This document shows positions 24,580 through 31,291 of a DNA stretch of 31,291 bases, piece after piece; the first letter of the stretch is position 1; every line of letters begins with the position of its first letter. Source of the DNA: CAYVCG01 sp964449985. GTDB lineage: Bacteria > Bacillota > Clostridia > Lachnospirales > WRAX01. Position numbers and translations under genes: made by a program. The stretch is from the NCBI GenBank assembly GCA_964449985.1, contig CAYVCG010000020.1, positions 1 through 31,291 on the forward strand, read 5' to 3'. The notes below the pieces were generated by a model. That model did not search any database. It had not been told where the DNA came from and saw only the letters and a list, made by a program, of their open reading frames with translations.

Positions 24580-25782
24580 TTAATCCAATAATTTTGCGAC
24601 ATCGCTAAAAGCTTCTACACTACGTCGTAAAATACCATTGATATATGCAATTAGAATACCATAATTGGTCATAGGTATATGTTGGTCTATGGCGCACTGC
24701 ATACGGTATTTCATCTCTCTTTCGTTAATCATACATCCACCGCAGTGTACAATTAGTTTGTAGCCCGAAAGATCTTCAGGAAATTCAGTGCCGGAGGTAA
24801 AGGCAAAGTTAAGCCTTTTTTTTGTGTATTCACTGATCCATTTCGGTATTTTAACAGTTCCTATATCATCGCATTGCCTATGATGTGTACAGCCCTCTGA
24901 TATCAATACCGTTTCGCCGTCTTGAAGAGAATTGATAGCCGTAACACCTTTTACAGCAAGGGCAAGATTGCCTTTATGCCTTGCAAAGAGGATAGAAAAT
25001 GATGTTAGAAGAATATCTTTTGGTACATCATTGGAAACCTTACCAAATACCTGGCTATCCGTTATTACAATCTTAGGCTTTTTTGCAAGGGATTTTAAAG
25101 CGGTTTGCAATTCAGTTTCTTTAGCAACAATTGAAATAGCTCCCGCTTCAAGAATATCCCTTATTGTCTGCTGTTGAGGTAGAATAAGCCGTCCTTTTGG
25201 TGCTGCCTTGTCGATTGGTATAACGAGCAGCACAATATCATTTGTTTCTAACAAATCAGCAATTAGCGGTGGTTTTGGCTGTTCGGAGGACGCAATTTTT
25301 GCAATCAATTCTTTTAGCTCAAAGATATTTTCACCCGTTGCAGCACTGACTGAGATTTCATTTTCTCTTATGCCGAGTGATTCAACGCGCAAATCTGATT
25401 TATTATATACAACAATATAAGGGATATTTTTTTCCCGGAATTTATCTAAAAGGCTATTATCTTGTTCCGTCAGACCGACCGCACCATCCACAATTAATAC
25501 TGCTATATCGGTTTTATCCAACACACGGTATGCTTTTTTAACCCTTAACTCTCCTAGCTCGCCGATATCATCTATCCCAGGGGTATCCACAATCATAACA
25601 GGGCCTATTGGCAAAAGCTCCATGGCCTTATAAACTGGGTCTGTGGTCGTTCCCGGCGTATCCGAAACAATAGCTATGTTTTGTCCTGTTACTGCATTAA
25701 CAACGCTGGATTTACCTGCATTTCGCCTGCCGAAAAAAGCTATATGTACTCTGTTTGCAGCAGGCGTTTCATTCATGCCCAT
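24580..25782 (-). CDS. hydF: [FeFe]-hydrogenase H-cluster maturation GTPase HydF
   Basis: A 400-aa maturase that carries the assembled di-iron precursor and delivers it to the hydrogenase. The GTPase domain has G1 GRRNAGKS (18-25), G3 DTPG (66-69) and NKSD (127-130). A dimerisation region follows, then the Fe-S cluster domain with Cys298, His300 and HCGGC (346-350), the C-x-H-x45-H-C-x2-C pattern typical of HydF. GGAGG lies 6 nt before the ATG, and the gene starts 12 nt after hydG. It is the last gene of the hyd operon. Confidence 0.96.
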   Translation of the reverse strand: MGMNETPAANRVHIAFFGRRNAGKSSVVNAVTGQNIAIVSDTPGTTTDPVYKAMELLPIGPVMIVDTPGIDDIGELGELRVKKAYRVLDKTDIAVLIVDGAVGLTEQDNSLLDKFREKNIPYIVVYNKSDLRVESLGIRENEISVSAATGENIFELKELIAKIASSEQPKPPLIADLLETNDIVLLVIPIDKAAPKGRLILPQQQTIRDILEAGAISIVAKETELQTALKSLAKKPKIVITDSQVFGKVSNDVPKDILLTSFSILFARHKGNLALAVKGVTAINSLQDGETVLISEGCTHHRQCDDIGTVKIPKWISEYTKKRLNFAFTSGTEFPEDLSGYKLIVHCGGCMINEREMKYRMQCAIDQHIPMTNYGILIAYINGILRRSVEAFSDVAKLLD

Positions 25783-25794
25783 AAGTATCCTCCC

Positions 25795-27213
25795 TTAAAA
25801 TCTAAAATATCTTTTCCCTGATGTAATGTCTTCAAGATATTGTAATGCAATTTTCTTTACCTTTTCATTTGGAATATTCCATTTTTCCTTTTCTATGAGC
25901 CTTTCTCCAATATCCTTTGTTTCTTTTGATGCATAATCTTCAAGATATTCTTTTAATGTCATTAGGGCGTTTGGATGGCAACAGTTTTGTATTTGGCCGC
26001 TTTTGCATAAGCTCATAAAACGGTCGCCGGTTCTGCCTTCTTTATAGCAGGCCGTGCAAAAACTTGGGATATAGCCCAGGCTCATAAGCCATTGAACGAT
26101 TTCGTCCAGCGTTCTTCCGTCACTGACATCAAATTGCTCTGAATTATGATTATCTTCCTCTGGCTTTGCATATCCACCTACGCTTGTTTTAGAACCTCCG
26201 CTGATTTGCGATACTCCTACATTCAAAAGGCGTTCTCGGCAAGCCGCCGATTCTCGCGTGGAAACAATAATCCCTGTATAAGGAACAGAAACACGGATAC
26301 AAGCGACAATCTTTTCAAATATATCGTCGCTGATACCGTTTTCAAAGCTATCCGGGTTGATACCGTCTGCCTTTTTAATCCGTGGAACACTGATTGTGTG
26401 CGGGCCAACGCCAAAAGCTGCCTCTAAATGTTCTGCGTGCATAAGCAGCGCAGCGAATTCATATCGATATAACTCCAAACCGAAAAGAACCCCGATGCCA
26501 ACATCTTCGATTCCTGCCTGCATTGCTCTATCCATTGCTTCTGTGTGATAATTATAATCATGCTTTGGCCCTGTCGGATGCAGCTTCTCATAAGTTTCCT
26601 TATGATAGGTTTCCTGAAACAAAATATAGGTTCCTATTTCCTCATCTTTAAGCTTGCGATAGTTTTCAACAGTTGTTGCTGCAATGTTTACGTTAACACG
26701 CCTGATTGCGCCATTTTTATGTTTTACGCTGTAGATGGTTCTGATGGATTCCAAAACATATTCGATTGGATTTATCTCTGGATGTTCTCCGCATTCAATA
26801 GCAAGACGTTTGTGCCCCATATCTTGTAGAGCCGCAACTTCTTTTTTGATTTCATTTTGTGTCAGTTTTTTTCGGGTTATAGTTTTATTGCGCGAATGAT
26901 ATGGGCAATAAACACATCCGTTAACGCAATAGTTTGAAAGATAAAGTGGAGCAAACAGAACGATTCTGTTGCCGTAAAAATCATTTTTTATTTGCTTTGC
27001 AATTTGGAAAAGCTCCTCATTTTTTTCAACAATATCACATTCTAGTAAAACAGTTGCCTCGCGATGTGTTAGCCCTTTGCGCTCTCTGGCCTTTTTTAAA
27101 ATATCATCAATAAGCTTTAGATTGCTTTTGTTTTCCTGTGCATAGCGTAAGGTTTCCAGAATTTCTTCATGCGCAATAAATTCTTGTGCATTTGGTGACT
27201 GAATATTATACAT
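25795..27213 (-). CDS. hydG: [FeFe]-hydrogenase maturation radical SAM tyrosine lyase HydG
   Basis: A 472-aa radical SAM enzyme that cleaves tyrosine to supply the CO and cyanide ligands of the H-cluster, releasing p-cresol. The SAM cluster motif is C-x3-C-x2-C at Cys96, Cys100, Cys103 (NYCVNGCVYCPY). The C-terminal auxiliary cluster motif C-x2-C-x22-C is at Cys386, Cys389, Cys412, which distinguishes it from ThiH. The start at 27213 follows AAAGGAG by 8 nt; a longer upstream frame runs into hydE and is discounted. It begins 13 nt after the hydE stop. Confidence 0.97.
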   Translation of the reverse strand: MYNIQSPNAQEFIAHEEILETLRYAQENKSNLKLIDDILKKARERKGLTHREATVLLECDIVEKNEELFQIAKQIKNDFYGNRIVLFAPLYLSNYCVNGCVYCPYHSRNKTITRKKLTQNEIKKEVAALQDMGHKRLAIECGEHPEINPIEYVLESIRTIYSVKHKNGAIRRVNVNIAATTVENYRKLKDEEIGTYILFQETYHKETYEKLHPTGPKHDYNYHTEAMDRAMQAGIEDVGIGVLFGLELYRYEFAALLMHAEHLEAAFGVGPHTISVPRIKKADGINPDSFENGISDDIFEKIVACIRVSVPYTGIIVSTRESAACRERLLNVGVSQISGGSKTSVGGYAKPEEDNHNSEQFDVSDGRTLDEIVQWLMSLGYIPSFCTACYKEGRTGDRFMSLCKSGQIQNCCHPNALMTLKEYLEDYASKETKDIGERLIEKEKWNIPNEKVKKIALQYLEDITSGKRYFRF

Positions 27214-27226
27214 ATGTATTTCTCCT

Positions 27227-28267
27227 TTATGAGTCTTTATAATCGCCACGAGCAACCGTAAGCTTATAACCGATGCTCTCAATGCGTTTGCGTAACAGAT
27301 TTAGCCCCTCGGAGGCTTCCGCCCCCATAGAAACTTTATTATCATAAAGCATATATTTCGTTCTAACAGCCTGCGGTGAGAGATTTGGCATAACAACATT
27401 CGCACCAACTAGAATACCTTTTTCTCGACCATTGTTATCAATACTGCCAAGCGCAGTCGTTGCAGGAAGCAAAACATTGGGCAGCATAAGCCGAACAAGC
27501 GCCAACATGAACAATGTCAATTCAAGCGCTCCTGCGGGTTCATTCTTAAAAGGCGTATCATGGTGGGGGATGAAAGGGCCGATGCCAACCATATGGGGTC
27601 TAAAGCCTTGGATGAACATCAAATCTTCCGCAAGATTTTCAGTAGTTTGAAAAGGAGAGCCAACCATAAAGCCACATCCGACCTGATAGCCAATATGTTT
27701 GAGATTGTTTAAACACTGCATTCTATTGCAAAGTGTTAACTCTGCCGGATGAAGCTTTTTGTAATGCTCGGTATTTGCTGTTTCATGACGTAGTAAATAC
27801 CGATTCGCCCCTGCATCAAAAAGAGCGCGATAACTTTCGGGGCTTCTTTCTCCAAGAGACAGCGTAATTGCACAATCAGAATAATTATTTCTGATTGCAC
27901 TAACAATGCCGACTAACCGCTCGTCAGTTAAATACGGATCTTCGCCGCCTTGCAGGACAAACGTCCGAAAGCCAAGAGCATATCCGGTTTTGCAGCAATC
28001 TAAAATCTGTTCCTTTGAAAGGCGATAACGCTGGGCATTGCAGTTGCTCCGCCTTATTCCGCAATAATAGCAGTCGTTTTTACAGTAATTTGATACTTCG
28101 ATAAGACCACGAAAATAAACGTTTTTCCCCAAATGCTTTATTGCCGTTTCAGATGATTTTGCAAATAGGTATTCTTTTATTTCATCAGTTCTGTTTTCAA
28201 TAAGCCTTATATATTCTTCTTTATCCAGCGCATGGTTTTTAGCAAGTTTATCAATCAATTGTTTCAT
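27227..28267 (-). CDS. hydE: [FeFe]-hydrogenase maturation radical SAM protein HydE
   Basis: A 346-aa radical SAM enzyme of the BioB-like group that works with HydG and HydF to build the di-iron subcluster. The cluster-binding motif is Cys62, Cys66, Cys69 (NYCKNDCYYCG), followed by the glycine-rich SAM contact region FVLQGGEDPYLTDE and the GFMVGSPFQTTENLAEDL segment of the TIM barrel. Its ATG shares one base with the TAA of the upstream regulator gene, so the two are translationally coupled. Length and motifs are normal. Confidence 0.96.
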   Translation of the reverse strand: MKQLIDKLAKNHALDKEEYIRLIENRTDEIKEYLFAKSSETAIKHLGKNVYFRGLIEVSNYCKNDCYYCGIRRSNCNAQRYRLSKEQILDCCKTGYALGFRTFVLQGGEDPYLTDERLVGIVSAIRNNYSDCAITLSLGERSPESYRALFDAGANRYLLRHETANTEHYKKLHPAELTLCNRMQCLNNLKHIGYQVGCGFMVGSPFQTTENLAEDLMFIQGFRPHMVGIGPFIPHHDTPFKNEPAGALELTLFMLALVRLMLPNVLLPATTALGSIDNNGREKGILVGANVVMPNLSPQAVRTKYMLYDNKVSMGAEASEGLNLLRKRIESIGYKLTVARGDYKDS

Positions 28268-28527
28268 TATTTTCCTGCCTCTTCAGATAGTTTTGCGTAT
28301 ACTGTTTTGGAACTAACACCGGGCAGCATTCCCAGCTTTCCTGATAGGCTGCTGATTGTATCCTGCGGTGCATCAATTGCAACGCTAATAATATTGATAT
28401 TTCTTTTTCCATAAGGAAGGCCCATTCGCCCGATAATATATTCTCTATATTGATAAAGAAGGGCGTTTAGATTCTCAATAGAAGATTTGTCTTCAATAAT
28501 AATCCCAATCAAAGCAACTCGGTTCAT
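28267..28527 (-). CDS. TM1266-family putative iron-only hydrogenase system regulator
   Basis: An 86-aa ACT/NikR-C-like ferredoxin-fold protein commonly found next to hyd maturation genes (TM1266 family). NRVALIGIIIEDKSSIENLNALLYQYREYIIGRMGLPYGKR followed by INIISVAIDAPQDTISSLSGKLGMLPGV is typical. Its ligand and exact function are not established. The start at 28527 is set by AGGAGG 7 nt upstream; the frame is open for 41 more codons upstream, but that stretch contains an intrinsic terminator. First gene of the hyd operon. Confidence 0.9.
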   Translation of the reverse strand: MNRVALIGIIIEDKSSIENLNALLYQYREYIIGRMGLPYGKRNINIISVAIDAPQDTISSLSGKLGMLPGVSSKTVYAKLSEEAGK

Positions 28528-28549
28528 AATAATTCCTCCTAAACAAAAT

Positions 28550-28602
28550 AAAAAAGCACCCAAAAAGGGCGCAATATATCCATAAATATTTACTAGCCCT
28601 TT
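28550..28602 (-). promoter_or_regulatory. Attenuator-like terminator / antiterminator in the hyd leader
   Basis: Reading the minus strand, GCGCCC (28567-28572) pairs with GGGTGC (28556-28561) around TTTTT and is followed at once by six U (28550-28555): an intrinsic terminator before the first hyd gene. The left arm can instead pair upstream: AAAGGGC (28596-28602) with GCCCTTT (28564-28570). The two pairings exclude each other, the usual layout of an antitermination switch. Further upstream, 28656-28679 forms a hairpin (GTCGTAAGG with CCTTTCGAT, one mismatch). No known riboswitch motif was recognised. Confidence 0.55.
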
Positions 28603-28725
28603 CACCTCAGAAAGCTCTTTGGCGTCAGAATTATAAAAATCGGCAGTCATTCTTTATCGAAAGGACAGCACCTTACGACGCAGATATGACAAACCAAATT
28701 TAGGGTTTACTTATGTGTTGATTTA

Positions 28726-28754
28726 AGTATAACATGCATTGTTGGAGGTTTCAA
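28726..28754 (-). promoter_or_regulatory. Promoter of the hyd maturation operon
   Basis: On the minus strand TTGAAA (28749-28754) and TATACT (28726-28731) have a 17-bp spacer. Transcription would start near 28719, giving a leader of about 190 nt before the regulator ATG at 28527. The position, just downstream of the VanZ gene end and before the leader structures, fits the operon. Confidence 0.65.
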
Positions 28755-28761
28755 TTGTTTT

Positions 28762-29691
28762 TTAATCATTGATATATTCTTTATAAAACACACATATATT
28801 TTTTGCTTTTAGTTTGCCTTCTTCAATAATAATATTAAAACCTACGGCATCGTCATTTCCTAAAGATTCAAATTCTTCATAGGCAAAGTTTTCATAAGTA
28901 ATCAATATTTCATTTGGTCCGTAGTGATAATCAATAGCCTTTTTTGCTATTTTAGTATCCTTATCAACTTCAACAGACACTTCTACATCACCATATTGAT
29001 TTTGGGCTATACTCATGCCAGTTCCATTTCGTACTGTTAATATACCGTTATTAAAACTGATGAACTTCCCGATTACGTCGGGATTACTGTCATCCACAGC
29101 AAACTCTTTTCCCGCAATAATAAATTCAGGTTTTCTCTCAATCATAAGCATTTGAGGATAATAAGTGAGTATAAGAAAAAGGCATAGCGTTCCTAATATG
29201 CAAGAGCCGGTTGTTATTGCCATTTTTGCTTTGGCTTCATCCTTGAAAAACGAGGTGATTATCCTGAATATTAGTATACCAATAAACCCGCCCAGAGTGT
29301 TTAAAATAATATCATCTATATCGCTTCCGCCGATTTGAAAAACATATTGAGTTATTTCTACACACAAACTGATAAGAAGCACTATTCCAACGCTTTGAAT
29401 CATGCTTTTGTTTTTTTTGAATAAATTCAAATATATACCCATAGGTATAAATATAGCTATGTTACCTGCTACATTCATTAAAGCAACTTTCAAAGAGAAG
29501 GAACCGAAAAAATATTCCAGCGTTAATGTAAGCGGTATTAGGTTTAACGACCTTGTAAACATCCTATTATCACTAAATATATCAAGAGGGGATACATACT
29601 TAAATAGCAAGATTTCAGCTAATATAAAAATATAAAAAATAAGAATTATGTAAAATAGAATGTCCTTAAAAAATATAAATGCTTTTTTCAT
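28762..29691 (-). CDS. VanZ-family membrane protein with extra C-terminal domain
   Basis: A 309-aa protein. The first 180 residues contain five to six membrane segments with the VanZ-like core (NLIPLTLTLEYF, NVAGNIAIFIPMGIYLNLF, CVEITQYVFQIGGSDIDDIILNTLGGFIG). VanZ-like proteins occur in many Firmicutes; VanZ itself gives low-level teicoplanin resistance by an unknown mechanism. After the last membrane segment (LGTLCLFLILTYYPQ) comes a hydrophilic, beta-rich domain of about 125 residues that ordinary VanZ proteins lack. AGGAGGAG stands just before the ATG. The gene is divergent from flotillin and in the same direction as the hyd operon, but that operon has its own promoter. Confidence 0.85.
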   Translation of the reverse strand: MKKAFIFFKDILFYIILIFYIFILAEILLFKYVSPLDIFSDNRMFTRSLNLIPLTLTLEYFFGSFSLKVALMNVAGNIAIFIPMGIYLNLFKKNKSMIQSVGIVLLISLCVEITQYVFQIGGSDIDDIILNTLGGFIGILIFRIITSFFKDEAKAKMAITTGSCILGTLCLFLILTYYPQMLMIERKPEFIIAGKEFAVDDSNPDVIGKFISFNNGILTVRNGTGMSIAQNQYGDVEVSVEVDKDTKIAKKAIDYHYGPNEILITYENFAYEEFESLGNDDAVGFNIIIEEGKLKAKNICVFYKEYIND

Positions 29692-29781
29692 AAACTCCTC
29701 CTGTATGTCATATAGTATGTGTCAAGATATATTGTATCATAGTTTTTTCCAAATAACGATAGTTGTTTATTAAAACAAGAC

Positions 29782-29810
29782 TTGTACTTGAATAGAATTA
29801 GGGATATAAT
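29782..29810 (+). promoter_or_regulatory. Flotillin gene promoter
   Basis: TTGTAC (29782-29787), a 17-bp spacer and a perfect TATAAT (29805-29810) lie 40 nt before the flotillin ATG. The start near 29817 leaves a short leader with AAGGAGA as ribosome binding site. Confidence 0.7.
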
Positions 29811-29849
29811 TAGGGCTGTTATAATTAAAAACGATAAGGAGATGGGCAA

Positions 29850-31291
29850 ATGTTAGAATATCTACAGTATGGTATACCGATAGCCATTGTTATTGTAATT
29901 GTTATTATTATTGCAAGTGGTTATGTTAAGGCGTCTCCCGATACAGCATTTATTATTTCGGGAATAAGAAAAAAGCCTAAGGTGCTTATAGGAAAAGCCG
30001 GCGTTAAAATACCTTTTTTTGAAAAAAAAGATGAACTAAGCCTGCGTCTTATTCCAATCGATGTTAAAACATCGTCTGCTGTGCCCACTGCTGACTATAT
30101 CAATATTGTTGTTGATGCCGCAGTTAACGTAAAAATCAGCGACACTCCAGAAAGACTTACTCTGGCTTCCCAAAACTTTTTAAATCAACCTGTAGAATAC
30201 ATAGCAAGGGTTGCAAGAGAGGTTTTGGAAGGTAATATGCGCGAAATTGTCGGAAAGATGAGACTTGAAGAAATGGTCACAGATCGGCAAAAGTTCGCAG
30301 AGTTTGTAAAACAAAATGCAGAACCGGATCTGGCGTCTATGGGTCTTGACATAGTAAGCTTTAACGTGCAAAATTTTGTTGATAGCGGTAAAGTTATTGA
30401 AAATCTTGGTGTTGATAATATTGTTCGTATACAGAAGACTGCTGCTATTTCAAGAGCAGAAAGCGAGAAAGATATTGCTATGGCGCAAGCAAGAGCCCAG
30501 CGCGAAGCCAATGATTCCAGAGTTGATGCAGATACCGAGATTGCACGAAAAAACAACGAGCTTGCTATAAAAAAAGCGGAACTGAAACGAGAAGCTGATA
30601 TAAAGCAAGCCGAAGCAGATGCGGCATATAAAATCCAGGAGGAAGCCCAACGTAAAACCATCGAAATCAGCACTGCCGAAGCCAACATTGCCAAGCAGGA
30701 AAAAGAAATTGAGCTGAAAGAAAAAGAAGCGTTAGTTATGGAGAAAACTCTGGAAGCTACCGTTAAACGCAAGGCGGATGCCGATAAATATGAAAGAGAA
30801 AAGAACGCCGAAGCAGAGCTAATAGAGAAACAAAAACAGGCTGATGCAAAGCTCTATCTCATTGGTAAAGAAGCAGAAGCCGAAAAAGCTAAAGCGGATG
30901 CAGATCTTTATGTTGCGCGCCAAAAAGCTCAAGCTATTGCAGAAGTAGGAAGTGCCGAAGCAGAAGCGATTAAAGCAAAAGCGCTTGCAGAAGCAGAAGG
31001 TATTGATAAAAAGGCTGAGGCTATGCTAAAAATGGGTAATGCTGCTATTATGGAAATGTATTTTAAAGCATTGCCGGATGTTGTAAAGAATGCTGCTGAG
31101 CCGTTGTCTAAGGTCGAAAAGATAACTATGTATGGCGATGGCAACTCTGCAAAGTTAATGAAAGACATTATGGGAACTGTCGTTCAAGTAACAGACGGAT
31201 TAAAAGAATCTACAGGAGTCGATCTTCAATCAGTATTATCAGGATTTTTGGGCGGTAAATTATCAAACGGTTCGAGCAATAAGCCGACTAA
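29850..31291 (+). CDS. floT: Flotillin-like membrane scaffold protein (runs off the window)
   Basis: At least 480 residues of a FloT/YuaG-type flotillin. An N-terminal membrane segment (residues 5-23, GIPIAIVIVIVIIIASGYV) is followed by an SPFH domain (about 25-200, SPDTAFIISGIRKKPKVLIGKAGVKIPFFEKKDELSLRLIPIDV). A long Glu/Ala-rich coiled coil with repeated EA motifs spans about 210-400, and the C-terminal oligomerisation region contains MEMYFKALPDVVKNAAEPL. Flotillins organise membrane microdomains and influence secretion, cell-wall synthesis and biofilm signalling. AAGGAGA precedes the ATG. No stop is reached at 31291, but by comparison with about 500-aa relatives only a short end is missing. 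No NfeD-type partner gene is visible upstream; one could follow outside the window. Confidence 0.93.
   Translation, partial: MLEYLQYGIPIAIVIVIVIIIASGYVKASPDTAFIISGIRKKPKVLIGKAGVKIPFFEKKDELSLRLIPIDVKTSSAVPTADYINIVVDAAVNVKISDTPERLTLASQNFLNQPVEYIARVAREVLEGNMREIVGKMRLEEMVTDRQKFAEFVKQNAEPDLASMGLDIVSFNVQNFVDSGKVIENLGVDNIVRIQKTAAISRAESEKDIAMAQARAQREANDSRVDADTEIARKNNELAIKKAELKREADIKQAEADAAYKIQEEAQRKTIEISTAEANIAKQEKEIELKEKEALVMEKTLEATVKRKADADKYEREKNAEAELIEKQKQADAKLYLIGKEAEAEKAKADADLYVARQKAQAIAEVGSAEAEAIKAKALAEAEGIDKKAEAMLKMGNAAIMEMYFKALPDVVKNAAEPLSKVEKITMYGDGNSAKLMKDIMGTVVQVTDGLKESTGVDLQSVLSGFLGGKLSNGSSNKPT

Noticed and set aside
28528..28650. 41-codon in-frame upstream extension of the TM1266-family gene with a hydrophobic segment
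   Set aside because: The perfect AGGAGG sits at the internal ATG, the family begins there, and the extension contains an intrinsic terminator. A short upstream peptide cannot be fully excluded.
30185..30772. 195-aa minus-strand open frame inside the flotillin gene
   Set aside because: Serine/alanine-rich mirror of the Glu/Ala coiled-coil codons; no ribosome binding site and no independent evidence.
1..31291. CRISPR arrays, insertion sequences, tRNA or rRNA genes
   Set aside because: None seen by eye on either strand; no repeat-spacer pattern, transposase motif or cloverleaf was recognised.

Overview
The window looks like a contig from an anaerobic, probably spore-forming member of the Clostridia (Firmicutes). 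The DNA is AT-rich and ribosome binding sites are strong AGGAGG types. There is a CotJC-like manganese catalase, a complete set of [FeFe]-hydrogenase maturases (HydE, HydG, HydF), a BirA-type biotin ligase/repressor and a FloT-like flotillin. Three runs of exactly 100 N mark scaffold joins, so this is a draft or metagenome assembly.

Layout. 1-892: the end of a small unknown gene, then a manganese catalase on the minus strand, with a shared terminator hairpin between them. 893-2051: a long non-coding region with a perfect-hexamer promoter (1285-1314) and what appears to be a structured leader of about 730 nt. 2052-15789 (plus strand): first half of an exopolysaccharide (EPS) locus. It holds the initiating polyprenyl glycosylphosphotransferase, a secreted SdrD-B/Cna-B-like protein with its own terminator, a Wzx flippase fused to a DUF1919 domain, three pyruvyltransferase-family proteins, three GT2 glycosyltransferases, a PssE/Alg13-like subunit and a secreted GH5 glycosidase. 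15890-23359 (minus strand, converging on the first half at a gap): a GT14-like transferase, a GT2, the Wzy polymerase, a PssD/Alg14-like subunit, a Wzz-type chain-length protein, an unknown membrane-anchored exported protein, a CpsD-like protein without the Walker A lysine, and two more GT2s. 23498-28527 (minus): birA, then hydF, hydG, hydE and a TM1266-family regulator; the last four form one operon behind a promoter and an attenuator-like leader. 28762-29691 (minus): a VanZ-family protein with an extra C-terminal domain. 29850-end (plus): flotillin, running off the window.

How the parts fit. The two converging gene sets appear to make one Wzx/Wzy-type polymer. Initiator, flippase, polymerase and chain-length control are each present about once, and the two halves of the Alg13/Alg14-type enzyme lie on opposite arms. 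The six GT2s plus the GT14 and PssD/PssE would build the repeat unit. The pyruvyltransferases would add acidic ketals, and the secreted GH5 and SdrD-B-like protein may trim or organise the matrix outside the cell. No nucleotide-sugar synthesis genes and no CpsB-type phosphatase are visible here. The hyd operon supplies maturation factors for an [FeFe]-hydrogenase whose structural gene is not in the window.

Most notable for a second look: the attenuator-like leader of the hyd operon, the long structured EPS leader, the CpsD-like protein with a degenerate P-loop, the Wzx-DUF1919 fusion, the unknown protein between CpsD and Wzz, and a false assembly gap flanked by an exact 55-bp duplication.
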